DNA of 64,000 nucleotides from Pedobacter sp. JY14-1 (lineage in GTDB: Bacteria; Bacteroidota; Bacteroidia; Sphingobacteriales; Sphingobacteriaceae), in contig NZ_JARJHU010000003.1 in the NCBI RefSeq assembly GCF_029269825.1, forward strand, positions 62,001 through 126,000, read 5' to 3'. Below are positions 17,801 to 27,057 of the stretch, piece by piece. Both the position numbers and the translations under genes were made by a program. The notes below the pieces were generated by a model, which saw only the letters and a program-made list of their open reading frames with translations, did not search any database and was not told the origin of the DNA. The number at the start of each line of letters is the position of its first letter. The stretch's first letter is position 1.

Positions 17801-18009
17801 GCTATGCCCTGCCACAGAAGCTTATCGCCAGAACGCCGTTTGAAGCAGTTAGCTTTTCTGTGACTGGTCGCAACTTATGGGTTAAATCAAACTTTAGCTT
17901 TGGGGATCCTGAAGGAAGCTTATTGGGAAATGATAACGCCCAGGGCTTTTATCATGCAGTAACGCCAGGTACAAAGGGAGTAACTTTTGGTCTTAACGTT
18001 AAATTTTAA
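14893..18009 (+). CDS. SusC/RagA family TonB-linked outer-membrane protein (pair 1)
   Basis: The start is ATG 14893, which opens directly with a signal peptide (MKKLLQSLFILMLIAGTAIA); a longer in-frame extension from 14797 is not plausible. Length is 1038 aa, normal for SusC. Order of domains: CarboxypepD_reg-like domain (about 24-100, DRTITGTVTGKDDGLPLPGV), TonB plug (about 110-240, VVVTALGITRERKTLGYS, then LYGSRGSNGVILITTKKG), then the 22-strand barrel ending in the usual phenylalanine (NVKF). It imports a ligand captured by its SusD partner using TonB energy. It lacks an STN domain and has no FecI/FecR nearby, unlike pair 2. The ligand cannot be read from sequence; no glycosidase adjoins it. 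Confidence 0.95.
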   Translation: MKKLLQSLFILMLIAGTAIAQDRTITGTVTGKDDGLPLPGVSVVVQGTKNGTQTGADGKYVISAPSGSVNLVFSYLGYVTQTLPASGNVLDVILTTDSKSLSEVVVTALGITRERKTLGYSAQTVKAEDIVNSREVNIVNALAGKVAGAQINNSGGQAGSSSRIILRGTTSLTGENQPLFVIDGIPMDNSVNRGISALDEDVLFNGTTSNRSIDIDPNTIASVSVLKGAAASALYGSRGSNGVILITTKKGQRDANRKIPRISFSSNLALDNAWTKGYQTSYLQGTLGKYKNGLPATAGGYTENGGVTQTSASWGPHKDSVSQAVINAIGMPQIIDPREQFYRTGKVWTNSVNLSGGGENSAYSLTYSNLDQQGVVPTNTFKRNSLTGNFTGQLSKDFVSTTSVNYTNSRNNRLPEGNTKRSYLYSLNFAPISFNSKEQYKLAGNRSWTNEAGFNNPYWLLDNVAMPSNVDRFIISNESTFTITDWMKLTNRVGLDTYTENQQEHVNIGTISVPKGRMFDALMNRRQINNDLLLNLDRKINEDMRISGFVGFNVNQRTYARRTVRGLDLSVPGFYDITSAETTQALQADEKRRSLGLYASATFDYKNYLFITATARNDWSSTLPVDKNSYFYPSISGSFVFSELLPKGDIFSFGKLRLAVAQAGNDAPPYYTYQTFALANPSDGTRGNIAFPFNGVNGFLNNNLLASNVIAPEKVTEKELGLELRFFKDRLTLDGSFYDKISRQQIINQEIAASSGYVSRVINAGEISNRGFELIATGTPIQTKDFSWDITVNFAKNRYKLKSLAEGVDNIFLAGFENPQIRADKDYGYGVIWGTRFARNDAGQLLIDDDGLPLIADDLGPIGNVTPDWTGGLRSTFTYKGLSLSGLLDIRHGGDILNFDLYYSTFYGTAKVTEKRNTYTTWQGVRQSDGQPNTTPVLQDQAYFQNWYTTSYETLVEDGGFAKLREVTLSYALPQKLIARTPFEAVSFSVTGRNLWVKSNFSFGDPEGSLLGNDNAQGFYHAVTPGTKGVTFGLNVKF

Positions 18010-18020
18010 AGAACAGAATC

Positions 18021-19490
18021 ATGAAAAGAATATATATAATACTTCCAGTTTTGTTGGTATTTCTTACTGTGATGTCGGGATGTAAGAAATTTCTGGATGT
18101 AAACCGAGATCCGAATAATCCAACCCAGGTCACCGAAAAACTGATGGTTCCAGCTATCTTGGGAACATTTGGTTTCGAAGTAGCTGGTGGGTATCCTGTC
18201 CGTTTGTCTAGCAGCTGGACGAAGCACACAGCCTATGCAGCTGTAGGGCCGCATGAAGGTAATTATTACCTTACTGCGAATGATGTCGACAACTTCTGGC
18301 GCTACTCGTCTTATACAGATGTAATGATCACCTGCAAACAGCTAATCAAGCAAGCAGAAGAGAATGGCAATGCAAAATATGCAGCTATTGGTAAAATCAT
18401 TCTTGCCTGGAATATGTCTTATATTACTGATGCATTTGGCGATGCACCATTCTCTGATGCATTTAAAGCCTCAGAAGGTATTGTTAAAGCTAAATATGAT
18501 ACTCAGGAAGATATTTACAAACAGATTCAATCCCTTCTGGATCAAGCAATCGCTGACGCGGCCAGCACATCGGGCTCTACACCTGGTGCTGAAGATTTTG
18601 TATATGGGGGAAAAATGACAAAGTGGATTCATCTGGCAAACACATTGAAAGCAAGATTTTACATGAGGCTTTCTAATGCGCCAGGATATAACGCAGCAAC
18701 TCAGGCAGATCTTGCTTTAGGTGCTTTAAATGCTGGCGCGATTTCGGCTGATGAGGCGCCGACATTACTGTATTATGCAAGGGCAAATGCGGATAATCCA
18801 TGGTATCAGTATGCCATTGATGGTAAATGGAGCACCAGCTTAAAGCCATCTATTTTCTATATCAATATGCTAGAAAACATGAATGATCCAAGGCTTCCAT
18901 TCCAGGTTGCTAAGGTTGCAACCGGGGCTAATGCAGGAAAATATGTAGGTGTGACAAATGACCCGACTCCTGCAGCATTGGTAAACTACTCGTCAATTGG
19001 ACCATTCTATAGCGCTCAAGACGCGAACCTAAATCTCCTGGTTTATGCTGAGGTTCCTTTTCTTAGAGCGGAAGCCGAGTTTTTAAAGGCAAATAAAACC
19101 GTAACTGCTGCTGTGACCGCTGCTTACGAAGATGGTATCAGGGGATCGATGGCTTTATATGGGGTAAATGGTGATGCTTACATTGCTGAGCATAAATTAA
19201 GCGCTGTTTCTGCAACTGCTTACAACCAAATCATGACTCAAAAATATATCGCAAACTATTTGCAATTTGAGGCTTACAATGATTATCGCAGAACAGGATA
19301 TCCTGTCTTGCCAATAAATGATGAAGTATATCCAGGTGAAGAGTTGGATACTGAGCCGGTTATTGATATTATTCCTCTACGGCTCCCTTATCCATCTTCC
19401 GAGAGGTCTTATAATGCTGAAAACATTCCTTCGGGCATTCCGGTAAACGTTGCTAATGCAATGCAGATTCCGGTTTGGTGGGATAAATAA
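18021..19490 (+). CDS. SusD/RagB family outer-membrane lipoprotein (pair 1)
   Basis: A lipoprotein signal ends in the lipobox MSGC, with C20 as acylation site (KKFLDVNRDPNNP follows, a typical SusD start). The 489-aa body has the TPR-type helices of the SusD-like (SusD_2) family, with the conserved AEFLKANK and RRTGYPVLP patterns near the C-terminus. It sits 11 bp after SusC 1 and forms the lid of the SusCD transporter at the cell surface. A strong hairpin follows, so the operon consists of only these two genes. Confidence 0.93.
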   Translation: MKRIYIILPVLLVFLTVMSGCKKFLDVNRDPNNPTQVTEKLMVPAILGTFGFEVAGGYPVRLSSSWTKHTAYAAVGPHEGNYYLTANDVDNFWRYSSYTDVMITCKQLIKQAEENGNAKYAAIGKIILAWNMSYITDAFGDAPFSDAFKASEGIVKAKYDTQEDIYKQIQSLLDQAIADAASTSGSTPGAEDFVYGGKMTKWIHLANTLKARFYMRLSNAPGYNAATQADLALGALNAGAISADEAPTLLYYARANADNPWYQYAIDGKWSTSLKPSIFYINMLENMNDPRLPFQVAKVATGANAGKYVGVTNDPTPAALVNYSSIGPFYSAQDANLNLLVYAEVPFLRAEAEFLKANKTVTAAVTAAYEDGIRGSMALYGVNGDAYIAEHKLSAVSATAYNQIMTQKYIANYLQFEAYNDYRRTGYPVLPINDEVYPGEELDTEPVIDIIPLRLPYPSSERSYNAENIPSGIPVNVANAMQIPVWWDK

Positions 19491-19502
19491 TAGTAGATAA
19501 TA

Positions 19503-19550
19503 AGAAACAAAAAATGCCCTTAACATCTATTAAGGGCATTTTTTGTTTCT
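19503..19550. terminator. Bidirectional terminator, perfect 21-bp stem
   Basis: Arms 19503-19523 and 19530-19550 are exact complements around a 6-base loop (CATCTA). The core is ATGCCCTTAA with A and T tracts on the outside. It lies between the convergent susD-like gene and the S66 peptidase gene and can stop transcripts from both sides. Confidence 0.92.
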
Positions 19551-19552
19551 TA

Positions 19553-20398
19553 TCACTGGACTTTTCCAATCACCACCGCCCTGTTATCCTCAATATGACC
19601 TACCGGAAAACCGGTCCATATCGGATAGCCATATTTTCCGGCAATTGCTTTTATAATCTCTTCCGTGGTTTCGCCGAAAGGAATCTTTTCTTCCGGTAGT
19701 TCGTTGAAGGCACCGATGACCAGTCCTTTTAGCTTGGATAATTTTCCTGCTCTGTCCAGCATCCGCATCATGCGGTCAATCGCTGCGGGCCTTTCGCCAA
19801 CATCTTCGATGAACAAGATCTTGTCTGTGTAATCGGGTGCAGATGGTGACCCTTCGAGCATGACCAGTAGGGTAAGGTTGCCCCCTATCCAGATTGCTTC
19901 AGGAAGCGGCGGATTAAAGGTGTATCCGTAATCAATGGAGATCCCAAACAATGCACAACGCAGGGATTCCAGTGATGCGGGGGTGGCTTCTTCAAAGGTA
20001 TAGGGCATTTGTGCATGGATGCTCGGGATGCCAAACTGTGTATTGATGTGTGAAAGTAGCACCGTAATGTCGCTGAAGCCGACGATCCATTTGGGCTGTT
20101 GTACAAACGAAGAAAAATCGAGCTGATCTATAATGCGGATGGTGCCATAGCCGCCCCGCCCGGCAATGATAGCTTTTATCGAAGGGTCGTTTAAGGCCCA
20201 TTGCAGGTCTTGAAGGCGAATCGTGTCGTCTCCGGCAAACTGATGCTGTTCTGCAGTAACTGTTTTGCCAGAGATCACCTCCAGCCCCCAGCTTTCAAGA
20301 ACAGAAATGGCTTTGTCGATGCTTTTGGGCAAGCGGCTGGCCGGGCAGACGATAGCGATCTTGTCTCCCTTTTTTAAATATGGCGGCTGCTTAGTCAT
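19553..20398 (-). CDS. LD-carboxypeptidase, peptidase family S66
   Basis: This cytoplasmic enzyme trims the terminal D-alanine from murein tetrapeptides during peptidoglycan recycling. The S66 triad is visible: S109 in VGFSDIT, E198 in [10 protein letters not shown] and H268 in GFPVGH. The glycine-rich [10 protein letters not shown] loop (80-89) is also typical. Length is 281 aa; most relatives continue about 10-20 residues past the GFPVGH strand, whereas this one ends at VIGKVQ right before the terminator, so the tail may be slightly shortened. It is divergent from metG, with start codons about 40 bp apart. Confidence 0.92.
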   Translation of the reverse strand: MTKQPPYLKKGDKIAIVCPASRLPKSIDKAISVLESWGLEVISGKTVTAEQHQFAGDDTIRLQDLQWALNDPSIKAIIAGRGGYGTIRIIDQLDFSSFVQQPKWIVGFSDITVLLSHINTQFGIPSIHAQMPYTFEEATPASLESLRCALFGISIDYGYTFNPPLPEAIWIGGNLTLLVMLEGSPSAPDYTDKILFIEDVGERPAAIDRMMRMLDRAGKLSKLKGLVIGAFNELPEEKIPFGETTEEIIKAIAGKYGYPIWTGFPVGHIEDNRAVVIGKVQ

Positions 20399-20410
20399 TG
20401 GTAAAACCCT

Positions 20411-20418
20411 TATCTTTG
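20411..20418 (+). promoter_or_regulatory. Candidate -7 box of metG (TATCTTTG)
   Basis: The octamer matches the Bacteroidota consensus TAnnTTTG exactly and lies 20 bp before the TTG start proposed for metG, giving a very short leader. No TTG is found at the expected -33 position, so support is partial. Confidence 0.45.
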
Positions 20419-20438
20419 GACAAATTAAAGAAATAGTT

Positions 20439-22550
20439 TTGGATAGCAGTAAAATAAAGAGATATACGGTAACGGCGGCTTTGCCTTACACCAATGGTCC
20501 GGTACACATTGGCCACCTGGCGGGAGTTTACATCCCGGCGGATATTTATGCGAGATTTCTGCGCTCGAATAAGCGTGACGTGAAGTTCGTTTGCGGATCG
20601 GATGAAAATGGCGTGCCGATCACCCTGAAGGCGAAGAAAGAAGGTGTTTCCCCGCAGGTGGTTGTGGACAAATACCATAAGATTATTGGTGATTCCTTCC
20701 GGGATTTCGGGATCTCTTTTGACATCTATCACCGGACTTCTTCTCAGATGCACCACCAGACGGCTGCCGATTTCTTCAGCACATTATATGAGAAAGGGGT
20801 GTTTACAGAGGAGGTAACTGAGCAGTACTACGATGAGAAGGCGCAATCTTTCCTGGCTGACAGGTATATTGTGGGTACCTGTCCGAAATGCGGGAATGAG
20901 AATGCTTACGGCGACCAGTGCGAGAGTTGCGGCAGCAGCCTGAATGCGACCGATCTGATCAACCCGAAATCTACGCTCTCAGGTGAGCCCCCGGTATTGA
21001 AGAAAACTAAGAACTGGTTCCTGCCGCTGGATAAATATGAGGACCAGTTGCGGACCTATATAGACGGGCACAGGGAATGGAAACCGAATGTGTTCGGGCA
21101 GTGCCAGAGCTGGCTGAATGCCGGCCTGCAGCCAAGGGCGATGACCCGTGACCTAGACTGGGGTATTAAGGTGCCGGTGAAGGATGCGGAGGGTAAGGTG
21201 CTGTATGTATGGTTTGACGCGCCGATCGGGTATATTTCTGCGACAAAGGAATTGTTTGAATACAGTCGCCTGGACGTTTGGAATCCGAAGGCGGATGAAT
21301 ATTACATTAACCAGAACGAGCTGGAAAAAGGCAGCTGGGAAGATTACTGGAAAAGTGACGAGACGAAGTTGGTGCACTTCATTGGTAAGGACAACATTGT
21401 TTTCCACTGCATCATTTTCCCGGCCATGCTGATGGCACATGGTGGATATACCCTGGCAGATAATGTGCCGGCCAATGAGTTCCTGAACCTGGAAGGCCAG
21501 AAGATATCGACTTCCAAGAACTGGGCGGTGTGGCTGAACGAATACCTTGTTGAATTTAAGGACAAGCAGGACGTGCTGCGGTATGTGCTGACGGCTACGG
21601 CTCCGGAGACCAAGGATAATGACTTTACCTGGAAGGATTTTCAGGCCAGGAATAACAATGAACTGGTAGCCATTCTGGGCAATTTTGTGAACCGGGTGGT
21701 GGTGCTGACGCATAAATATTTTGATGGTAAGGTGCCGATGTGTATGAAGCTGACGCCGGAAGACCAGCAGGTGATCGACGAGTTGCAGGCTTACCCGGCG
21801 AAAGTCAGCGCTTCAATTGAGAATTATCGTTTTCGGGAGGCCCTTTCGGAAGTGATGAATGTGGCCCGTCTGGGGAACAAATACCTGGCGGACACGGAGC
21901 CCTGGAAGGTGATCAAGAGAGATGAGGACCGGGTGCGTACGATCCTGAACATCAGCCTGCAGATTGCGGCGACCTTGGAGATCCTGATTGAGCCGTTTAT
22001 GCCTTTTACAGCGGATAAGCTGATGAAAATGCTGAACTATGGCGGGCATCAGTGGGAAAGTGCGGGCCGTATGGACCTGCTGCACCGCGGCCATCAGCTG
22101 AACGAGCCGGTATTGCTGTTTGAAAAGATTGAGGATGAGGTGGTGCAGGCGCAGATCGATAAACTGAATGCGACCAAGACTGCCAATGAAGCGGCGGTGG
22201 CTGCTGAGGTTACTCCTGCCAAACCGAATATTGATTTCGAGGCCTTCAGCGCCGTAGATATACGCGTGGCTACGATTGTTGCCGCGGAGAAAGTGGAAAA
22301 GACGAAGAAACTGCTGAAGCTGACGCTGGATACGGGAATTGACCAGCGTACGGTGGTATCGGGGATTGCGGAGTTCTTCAAGCCTGAGGAGATCATCGGG
22401 CAGCAGGTGAGCCTGGTGGTGAACCTGGCCCCGCGCGAGATCAAGGGCATTGTATCGCAAGGCATGATCCTGATGTCGGAAAACGCAGATGGTAAGCTGA
22501 CCTTTGTGGCGCCTTTGCAGCAGCACAATAATGGCAGCGTAGTCCGATAG
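20439..22550 (+). CDS. metG: Methionyl-tRNA synthetase
   Basis: The enzyme charges tRNA-Met with methionine. From the proposed start TTG 20439 the product (703 aa) opens [20 protein letters not shown], as in related MetG proteins; frames further upstream run into the divergent peptidase gene and no ATG is available. Visible features: HIGH at residues 23-26, a zinc knuckle from C148 ([18 protein letters not shown]), the KISTSKN version of KMSKS near 355, the anticodon-binding helical domain, and a C-terminal tRNA-binding OB fold (about 603-703, [16 protein letters not shown]). Length and domain order match the long bacterial form. Gene identity is near certain; the start codon is less so. Confidence 0.96.
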   Translation: MDSSKIKRYTVTAALPYTNGPVHIGHLAGVYIPADIYARFLRSNKRDVKFVCGSDENGVPITLKAKKEGVSPQVVVDKYHKIIGDSFRDFGISFDIYHRTSSQMHHQTAADFFSTLYEKGVFTEEVTEQYYDEKAQSFLADRYIVGTCPKCGNENAYGDQCESCGSSLNATDLINPKSTLSGEPPVLKKTKNWFLPLDKYEDQLRTYIDGHREWKPNVFGQCQSWLNAGLQPRAMTRDLDWGIKVPVKDAEGKVLYVWFDAPIGYISATKELFEYSRLDVWNPKADEYYINQNELEKGSWEDYWKSDETKLVHFIGKDNIVFHCIIFPAMLMAHGGYTLADNVPANEFLNLEGQKISTSKNWAVWLNEYLVEFKDKQDVLRYVLTATAPETKDNDFTWKDFQARNNNELVAILGNFVNRVVVLTHKYFDGKVPMCMKLTPEDQQVIDELQAYPAKVSASIENYRFREALSEVMNVARLGNKYLADTEPWKVIKRDEDRVRTILNISLQIAATLEILIEPFMPFTADKLMKMLNYGGHQWESAGRMDLLHRGHQLNEPVLLFEKIEDEVVQAQIDKLNATKTANEAAVAAEVTPAKPNIDFEAFSAVDIRVATIVAAEKVEKTKKLLKLTLDTGIDQRTVVSGIAEFFKPEEIIGQQVSLVVNLAPREIKGIVSQGMILMSENADGKLTFVAPLQQHNNGSVVR

Positions 22551-22589
22551 TGATTTTTATTGCCGGACTTTTATTGATATCTTCAAGGT

Positions 22590-23981
22590 ATGAATAAAAG
22601 TGTTTTGCTGGCGGCTTTGCTTTGCACTGCTGCTGTTTCGGGTTTCGGGCAGCGTAAGCTGGAACCTTTTAAGGCGGGTGACCGTGTGGTTTTTGCTGGA
22701 AACAGCATTACCGAGGCGGGTTTATATGGGTCATATATCTGGTTGTATTACATGACCCATTTTCCGGAAAGGCGGCTGGAGGTGATTAACGGGGGCATAG
22801 GCGGTGATGTGGCCGGACAGATCTACGACCGCCTGGACGGGGACATCCTGCCCAAAAAGCCTACTGTTTTAGCGGTGACCTTCGGGATGAACGACAGCAA
22901 ATACTTTGAATACCTGGACAAGAATAACCCGGTTAGTGACGAGAAGCGAAAGGCGATCATTAAGGAATCTTACGATAGCTATGCCAAGATAGAGGCGCGG
23001 CTTAAAAAGCTGCCGGGCATCAAAACGATTCTAATGGCGTCTTCGCCCTATGATGAGACGGCAAAGCTCCCGGGAAATGTTTTCCTGGGTAAGGCGAAGA
23101 CGATGCAGGGCATTATCGATTTTCAACTGGCATCTGCTAAACGCAATAACTGGGGTTATGTAGATTTTTTCCACCCGATGACGGAGATCAATCTGCGAGA
23201 ACAGCAAAAGAACCCGGCCTATACGAATACAGGGCCGGACCGGATACACCCGGGCAGTGCGGGACATTTCATCATGGCTTATTTGTTTTTAAAGGAGCAG
23301 GGTCTTGCGGGCACGCCTGTAGCGGATGTGAAGATAGATGCCGCGGCGAAGAAGGTACTGAAATCGGTAAATGCCAAAGTGAGTGCGCTTCGTTCTTCCG
23401 GAGGTGCAGTTAGCTTTGATTACCTGGCCAAGTCGTTGCCTTATCCGATGGATACGGCGGCCAGGGTCTGGGAGAACCCGCAGGTGCAGACGGAGGCATT
23501 GCCGGTAATTCCTTTTGTGAAGGAATTTGACGAGGAAAAGCTTGCGTTTAATGGTTTGCAGGCCGGAGATTATTCGCTGAAGATTGATGGCCGTTCGATT
23601 GGAAAGTGGTCGGCTGCTGAACTAGCAGCGGGCATTAACCTGGCTGTTCTGAAAAATACGCCACAATATGAGCAAGCTTTGAAGATACTTGCGCTAAACA
23701 ATGAGCGGAGAGGTGTTGAGAACAAATACCGCAATTATTTCTGGGTGCAGTATGACTTTCTGAAAGGAAAGGGACTATTATTCGACAATTCTAAGGCGGC
23801 GCGCGATACGATTCAGAATAACATTGAAAAGAATATCTGGCTCCGGGTGAAAAAGACGGACTATGATGAGATCGTGGATCACGGAGATGAGGTGAAGGCG
23901 AAGATGGAGGGGTTGATTAACGAGATTTACAGGATCAACAAGCCGCTAGTGCACCGGGTTGAATTGCACCCAGTGAAGTAA
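22590..23981 (+). CDS. Secreted SGNH/GDSL-type hydrolase, 463 aa
   Basis: A signal peptide (MNKSVLLAALLCTAAVSGFG) precedes an SGNH esterase fold. The four blocks are present: block I AGNSITEAG (Ser nucleophile in GNS), block II glycine in NGGIGG, block III GMND, and block V DRIHPGSAGH with the catalytic Asp-His pair. The domain covers about residues 25-235. The remaining 220 residues form a mostly helical extension seen in larger family members and may bind the substrate. Such proteins remove acyl groups from polysaccharides or act as esterases; the substrate is unknown. It ends 2 bp from the convergent leucine-rich-repeat gene, leaving no room for a terminator between them. Confidence 0.88.
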   Translation: MNKSVLLAALLCTAAVSGFGQRKLEPFKAGDRVVFAGNSITEAGLYGSYIWLYYMTHFPERRLEVINGGIGGDVAGQIYDRLDGDILPKKPTVLAVTFGMNDSKYFEYLDKNNPVSDEKRKAIIKESYDSYAKIEARLKKLPGIKTILMASSPYDETAKLPGNVFLGKAKTMQGIIDFQLASAKRNNWGYVDFFHPMTEINLREQQKNPAYTNTGPDRIHPGSAGHFIMAYLFLKEQGLAGTPVADVKIDAAAKKVLKSVNAKVSALRSSGGAVSFDYLAKSLPYPMDTAARVWENPQVQTEALPVIPFVKEFDEEKLAFNGLQAGDYSLKIDGRSIGKWSAAELAAGINLAVLKNTPQYEQALKILALNNERRGVENKYRNYFWVQYDFLKGKGLLFDNSKAARDTIQNNIEKNIWLRVKKTDYDEIVDHGDEVKAKMEGLINEIYRINKPLVHRVELHPVK

Positions 23982-23983
23982 AG

Positions 23984-26734
23984 CTAGTTCTTGTCGTCCG
24001 TAGCCATAGCGATTTGCTGCAGGGATTTTAAGTTTTCCTGTTCAAGCTCAGGCTTATTGCTAAATGCTGTCCATCGGTTCAGTGTTTCAAAACTCCAGAA
24101 TCCTGCCGAGATTTTTCTGTTCCTGGCGATGGATGCCGTGAGATCGGCTTTGGCTTCTTCGTATGTTTTTGCCTTCGACAAGTAATCCGCCATAGCGAGA
24201 AGACAGTTTTTGATCGAAATGTAAGAGCTGCGGTAATTTTCGTCGGCCATTGATGTCAACAGTGTGGCCGCCTCTTGTGGTTTACCGGCTATGAGGAGCA
24301 CTTCCGCATATTCACACAAAAATGAAGGGGAAATATTGCCATCAGGCTGGCGTTCCCTGAGCAAGTTCTCTTTGTAGGCGGGCAGTGCGCGCTCCATCAA
24401 TTCTTTTATACTTTTCAGGTCTTTGCTGTCGAGGTAGTGGTTCAGAAAAGTGTAAAAGATTTCAGGGTCGCTCATTTTTGACACAAAAAGAGGACGTATT
24501 TTGGCTGCCTCCCGCCGCTTACCCAGCGCGATATATGCGTCATACAGGCACAATTCCACATTGGTCAAATGTTCCGGATAGGCATAATAGGTACTTCGGT
24601 CTAAGGCTAAAAAATTTTCCAGTTCTTTAATTGCCCCGGCATAGTTCTTTGTCTTGTACTTCGCGATTCCGATGTAGGCGGTGTACCAGGAATCCTGGTA
24701 TCCTTGCGGATCTGACTTTACAGCAAGATCAGCAAAAGCGATGATCCGCGCCCAGTCTTCTATATCCTTTAAGTAAGCGATTCGGTCCAGCAGAACCAGG
24801 GCAAATTCTTTATCCGGGACAGGATTCACAGCGGACGACATTCCCAATTCGTAGAAGAGTACTTTCAGATCAGCCCGGCTCACGATTCTTACATTGGCCA
24901 GCTGCTGCGGCATAGATAGTGGATTTCCAGAAAGGAGAATTCTGTCGAAGTCGCCAACCTGACCGAAAGAAACGGGCAGTGTCTTAAGTTTATTGTTGCT
25001 GAGATTGAGGTCCGTAAGTTTTATGTGCTGCCAGCGGTCGCTTTCCGGCAGATTCCTGAGGCCTGTCCTGCTTGCATCAAGTATGAAGTTTTTCCTGGGA
25101 GCTGCCAGAACGACTTTCCAGAGAGATGCGCCATCCACATTTGGGTTATTTGACAGTTTGAGCATTTCCAGTGAATCCGCCGCTGCCAGCTCTTCCGGAA
25201 GAAGTGACAGGTCATTGTTATCAAGGATGAGCTGCCGCAGACTTCTGCATTTCCCAAGTGAAGCGGGCAATTGCCGGATGCGGTTATTCGCCGCGTTCAG
25301 GAACTGGAGTGCAGTTGTATTTCCCAATGTTGAGGGCAGGTAGTCTAGCCTGTTGTTTTCAACAGATAGGGTTCGTAGCTTTTTCAACTCCCAGCCGTCA
25401 TCTGGCATATCGAGGAGCTGGTTCCCGGACAGGTCCAGAACTTCAAGTTCAGGTAAGTGAAGAACGGCTTTAGGGAGCTTGCTTAATCCTGTTGAATTGA
25501 TCCGGAGTACCTTCAGCTTCTGAAAACCATAGGCCGGCAATTCAGGAAGCGCAATTATGCCTTCACCGGAGATGATCAGGCTGTCCAGCTTCGGAAGTCG
25601 GAAGATACTTCCAGGCAGATTGCGTTCTCCCGATCGTACTGACAGTAGTTTAAGGGATTTCAGTCTGTTGAAGATATCTGGTATCCAGGGTGCGCGGTAT
25701 GCACCAAGTTTCAATTCTTCCAGCTGGTATAGCCGGGCGAGCTCAGCGAGGTTCTCAGGGTGCTTTTCGGATGGTACCCGGCTTACCAGTTCCAAGTGTT
25801 TGAGGAACCTGAGTGCTGAAATTCCGGTTAGGTTCAGGCTGTCAAAGAGACTTAATTTAAGCCAGTTCAGGTGCCTCATATGGCGGATTTTCCCCATAAG
25901 CTCTTTACCGTTGAATCCGGGTTCCGATATGGATAATCTATTTAAGTGCTTAAATTTCAGCAGTAATTCAGGATCAATTTGCCTGGGGTAATTGATTTCG
26001 AGGGTTTTTAAAGACTTTATTCCGGAGAGACTGGTCAAGACGGGGTTTTCCGCACGCAGGATTCTTACAGATTCCCACGGTACAGTACTTAGATCAAGGC
26101 CGAGTAGGTTCCCATTAAAGAGATGGAGCAGACGTACTTGTTTCAGCGTAGTAAGTGTAGCAGGAATTGGCTTATAAACGTTATAAAGGGCAAGAGCTTT
26201 AAGCGATTTAAGTCCAGACAGTTTACGGAACGCGTCATCAAGGTCTGCCAGACCACCGGTGAAGGCAACGATTTCCAGTTTGTTTAATTGCGTGATGTTG
26301 TCAGGGAGTCTGTAGCGGTTCTCATGTTCATGTACATAGGTTTTGTCTACTATCCCGGGTTCGCCTCCAATATGCAGGTATTGCAGATCTGGAAATTTCA
26401 CGATTTCATTAATGGTATGGATGAACTCTGATGAATCTCGTACGGTGACAATCAATCCCCTGACTTTTTCGGCAATTCCTTGCTTTTGAATTGCTTTGAT
26501 GTCCGTCAGGTGGTTTACTACGATAATCTTTGGGAAATGCTCAGCGTTTTCGAGAAGACGGGGATTCAGAAATAATTTACCAGGCAGTGGGTTGCGGTTT
26601 ATGCCATTCCATATGGTAATGGGGTTGGGGTATCTTTCCTGGAGGCGGTACTCGTCAAACAGGCGGTCAATATCCTGAGCTTGTAAATGCTTTCCGAAGA
26701 ATAGACAGAGAAAGAGGGCGAAAATTTTTTTCAT
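23984..26734 (-). CDS. Secreted leucine-rich-repeat protein with C-terminal TPR-like region, 916 aa
   Basis: A signal peptide (MKKIFALFLCLFFGKHLQAQ) is followed by a non-repeat N-terminal part and then about 20 leucine-rich repeats (about residues 150-630) of the type LKVLRINSTGLSKLPKAV and LEVLDLSGNQLLDMPDD. The last 250 residues are helical with TPR character (YKTKNYAGAIKELENFLALD, LLIAGKPQEAATLL). The LRR solenoid is a protein-binding surface and the protein is exported to the periplasm or outside. No enzymatic domain is visible and the partner is unknown. It is transcribed toward the SGNH hydrolase gene. The joining of LRR and TPR solenoids in one secreted protein is uncommon. Confidence 0.85.
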   Translation of the reverse strand: MKKIFALFLCLFFGKHLQAQDIDRLFDEYRLQERYPNPITIWNGINRNPLPGKLFLNPRLLENAEHFPKIIVVNHLTDIKAIQKQGIAEKVRGLIVTVRDSSEFIHTINEIVKFPDLQYLHIGGEPGIVDKTYVHEHENRYRLPDNITQLNKLEIVAFTGGLADLDDAFRKLSGLKSLKALALYNVYKPIPATLTTLKQVRLLHLFNGNLLGLDLSTVPWESVRILRAENPVLTSLSGIKSLKTLEINYPRQIDPELLLKFKHLNRLSISEPGFNGKELMGKIRHMRHLNWLKLSLFDSLNLTGISALRFLKHLELVSRVPSEKHPENLAELARLYQLEELKLGAYRAPWIPDIFNRLKSLKLLSVRSGERNLPGSIFRLPKLDSLIISGEGIIALPELPAYGFQKLKVLRINSTGLSKLPKAVLHLPELEVLDLSGNQLLDMPDDGWELKKLRTLSVENNRLDYLPSTLGNTTALQFLNAANNRIRQLPASLGKCRSLRQLILDNNDLSLLPEELAAADSLEMLKLSNNPNVDGASLWKVVLAAPRKNFILDASRTGLRNLPESDRWQHIKLTDLNLSNNKLKTLPVSFGQVGDFDRILLSGNPLSMPQQLANVRIVSRADLKVLFYELGMSSAVNPVPDKEFALVLLDRIAYLKDIEDWARIIAFADLAVKSDPQGYQDSWYTAYIGIAKYKTKNYAGAIKELENFLALDRSTYYAYPEHLTNVELCLYDAYIALGKRREAAKIRPLFVSKMSDPEIFYTFLNHYLDSKDLKSIKELMERALPAYKENLLRERQPDGNISPSFLCEYAEVLLIAGKPQEAATLLTSMADENYRSSYISIKNCLLAMADYLSKAKTYEEAKADLTASIARNRKISAGFWSFETLNRWTAFSNKPELEQENLKSLQQIAMATDDKN

Positions 26735-26868
26735 GGCTTATCTATTGAAGGTAATGAAAATCTTGGTTTTCTGCAGGGGCTATTTTATATGCTGTGCATT
26801 GACCAGCTTTTATATATGCTATTCATAGCTTTCCGTTATCGACTGGACTTCCTTTGTAAATTTAAAAG

Positions 26869-26901
26869 TTGTGTTTAAATGGATACGTTTTATTATATTT
26901 G
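26869..26901 (+). promoter_or_regulatory. Promoter of tRNA-Arg (-33 TTG, -7 TATATTTG)
   Basis: TTG at 26869-26871 and TATATTTG at 26894-26901 are separated by 22 bp, which fits the TTG/TAnnTTTG pattern of Bacteroidota housekeeping promoters. Transcription would start near 26907, about 36 bp before the mature tRNA. Confidence 0.7.
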
Positions 26902-26942
26902 CCGCTGCTATTAGAAAAATGGTGCTTTCTGTATAGCAAAAT

Positions 26943-27014
26943 GGTTTCGTAGTTCAACGGATAGAATAGAAGTTTCCTAAACTTTAGATATGGGTTCGAT
27001 TCCCGTCGAGACCA
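26943..27014 (+). tRNA. tRNA-Arg, anticodon CCU
   Basis: The 72-base sequence folds as a full cloverleaf. Acceptor stem GGTTTCG/CGAGACC (one G-T pair), D stem GTTC/GAAT, anticodon stem GAAGT/ACTTT with loop TTCCTAA (anticodon CCT at 26976-26978, reading AGG), variable loop AGAT, T stem ATGGG/CCCGT with loop TTCGATT, and discriminator A27014. CCA is not encoded and would be added afterwards. It is a single-gene unit with its own promoter and terminator. Confidence 0.95.
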
Positions 27015-27023
27015 CCCTCCGAT

Positions 27024-27053
27024 ACAGCGTCTGATTTTCAGGCGCTGTTTTTT
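27024..27053 (+). terminator. Intrinsic terminator of tRNA-Arg
   Basis: Stem ACAGCGTCTG/CAGGCGCTGT (27024-27033 with 27039-27048, one G-T pair), loop of five bases, followed by a T run to 27053. It begins 10 bp after the tRNA. Confidence 0.9.
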
Positions 27054-27057
27054 AGTT

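Noticed and set aside
14893..19490. Complete polysaccharide utilisation locus around SusCD pair 1
   Set aside because: No glycosidase, lyase or regulator adjoins this pair; neighbours are DUF6266 and a peptidoglycan peptidase, so the ligand class stays open.
21813..22526. Two long minus-strand frames opposite the end of metG
   Set aside because: They mirror the tRNA-binding domain of metG, a certain gene, and show no domain, start signal or spacing of their own.
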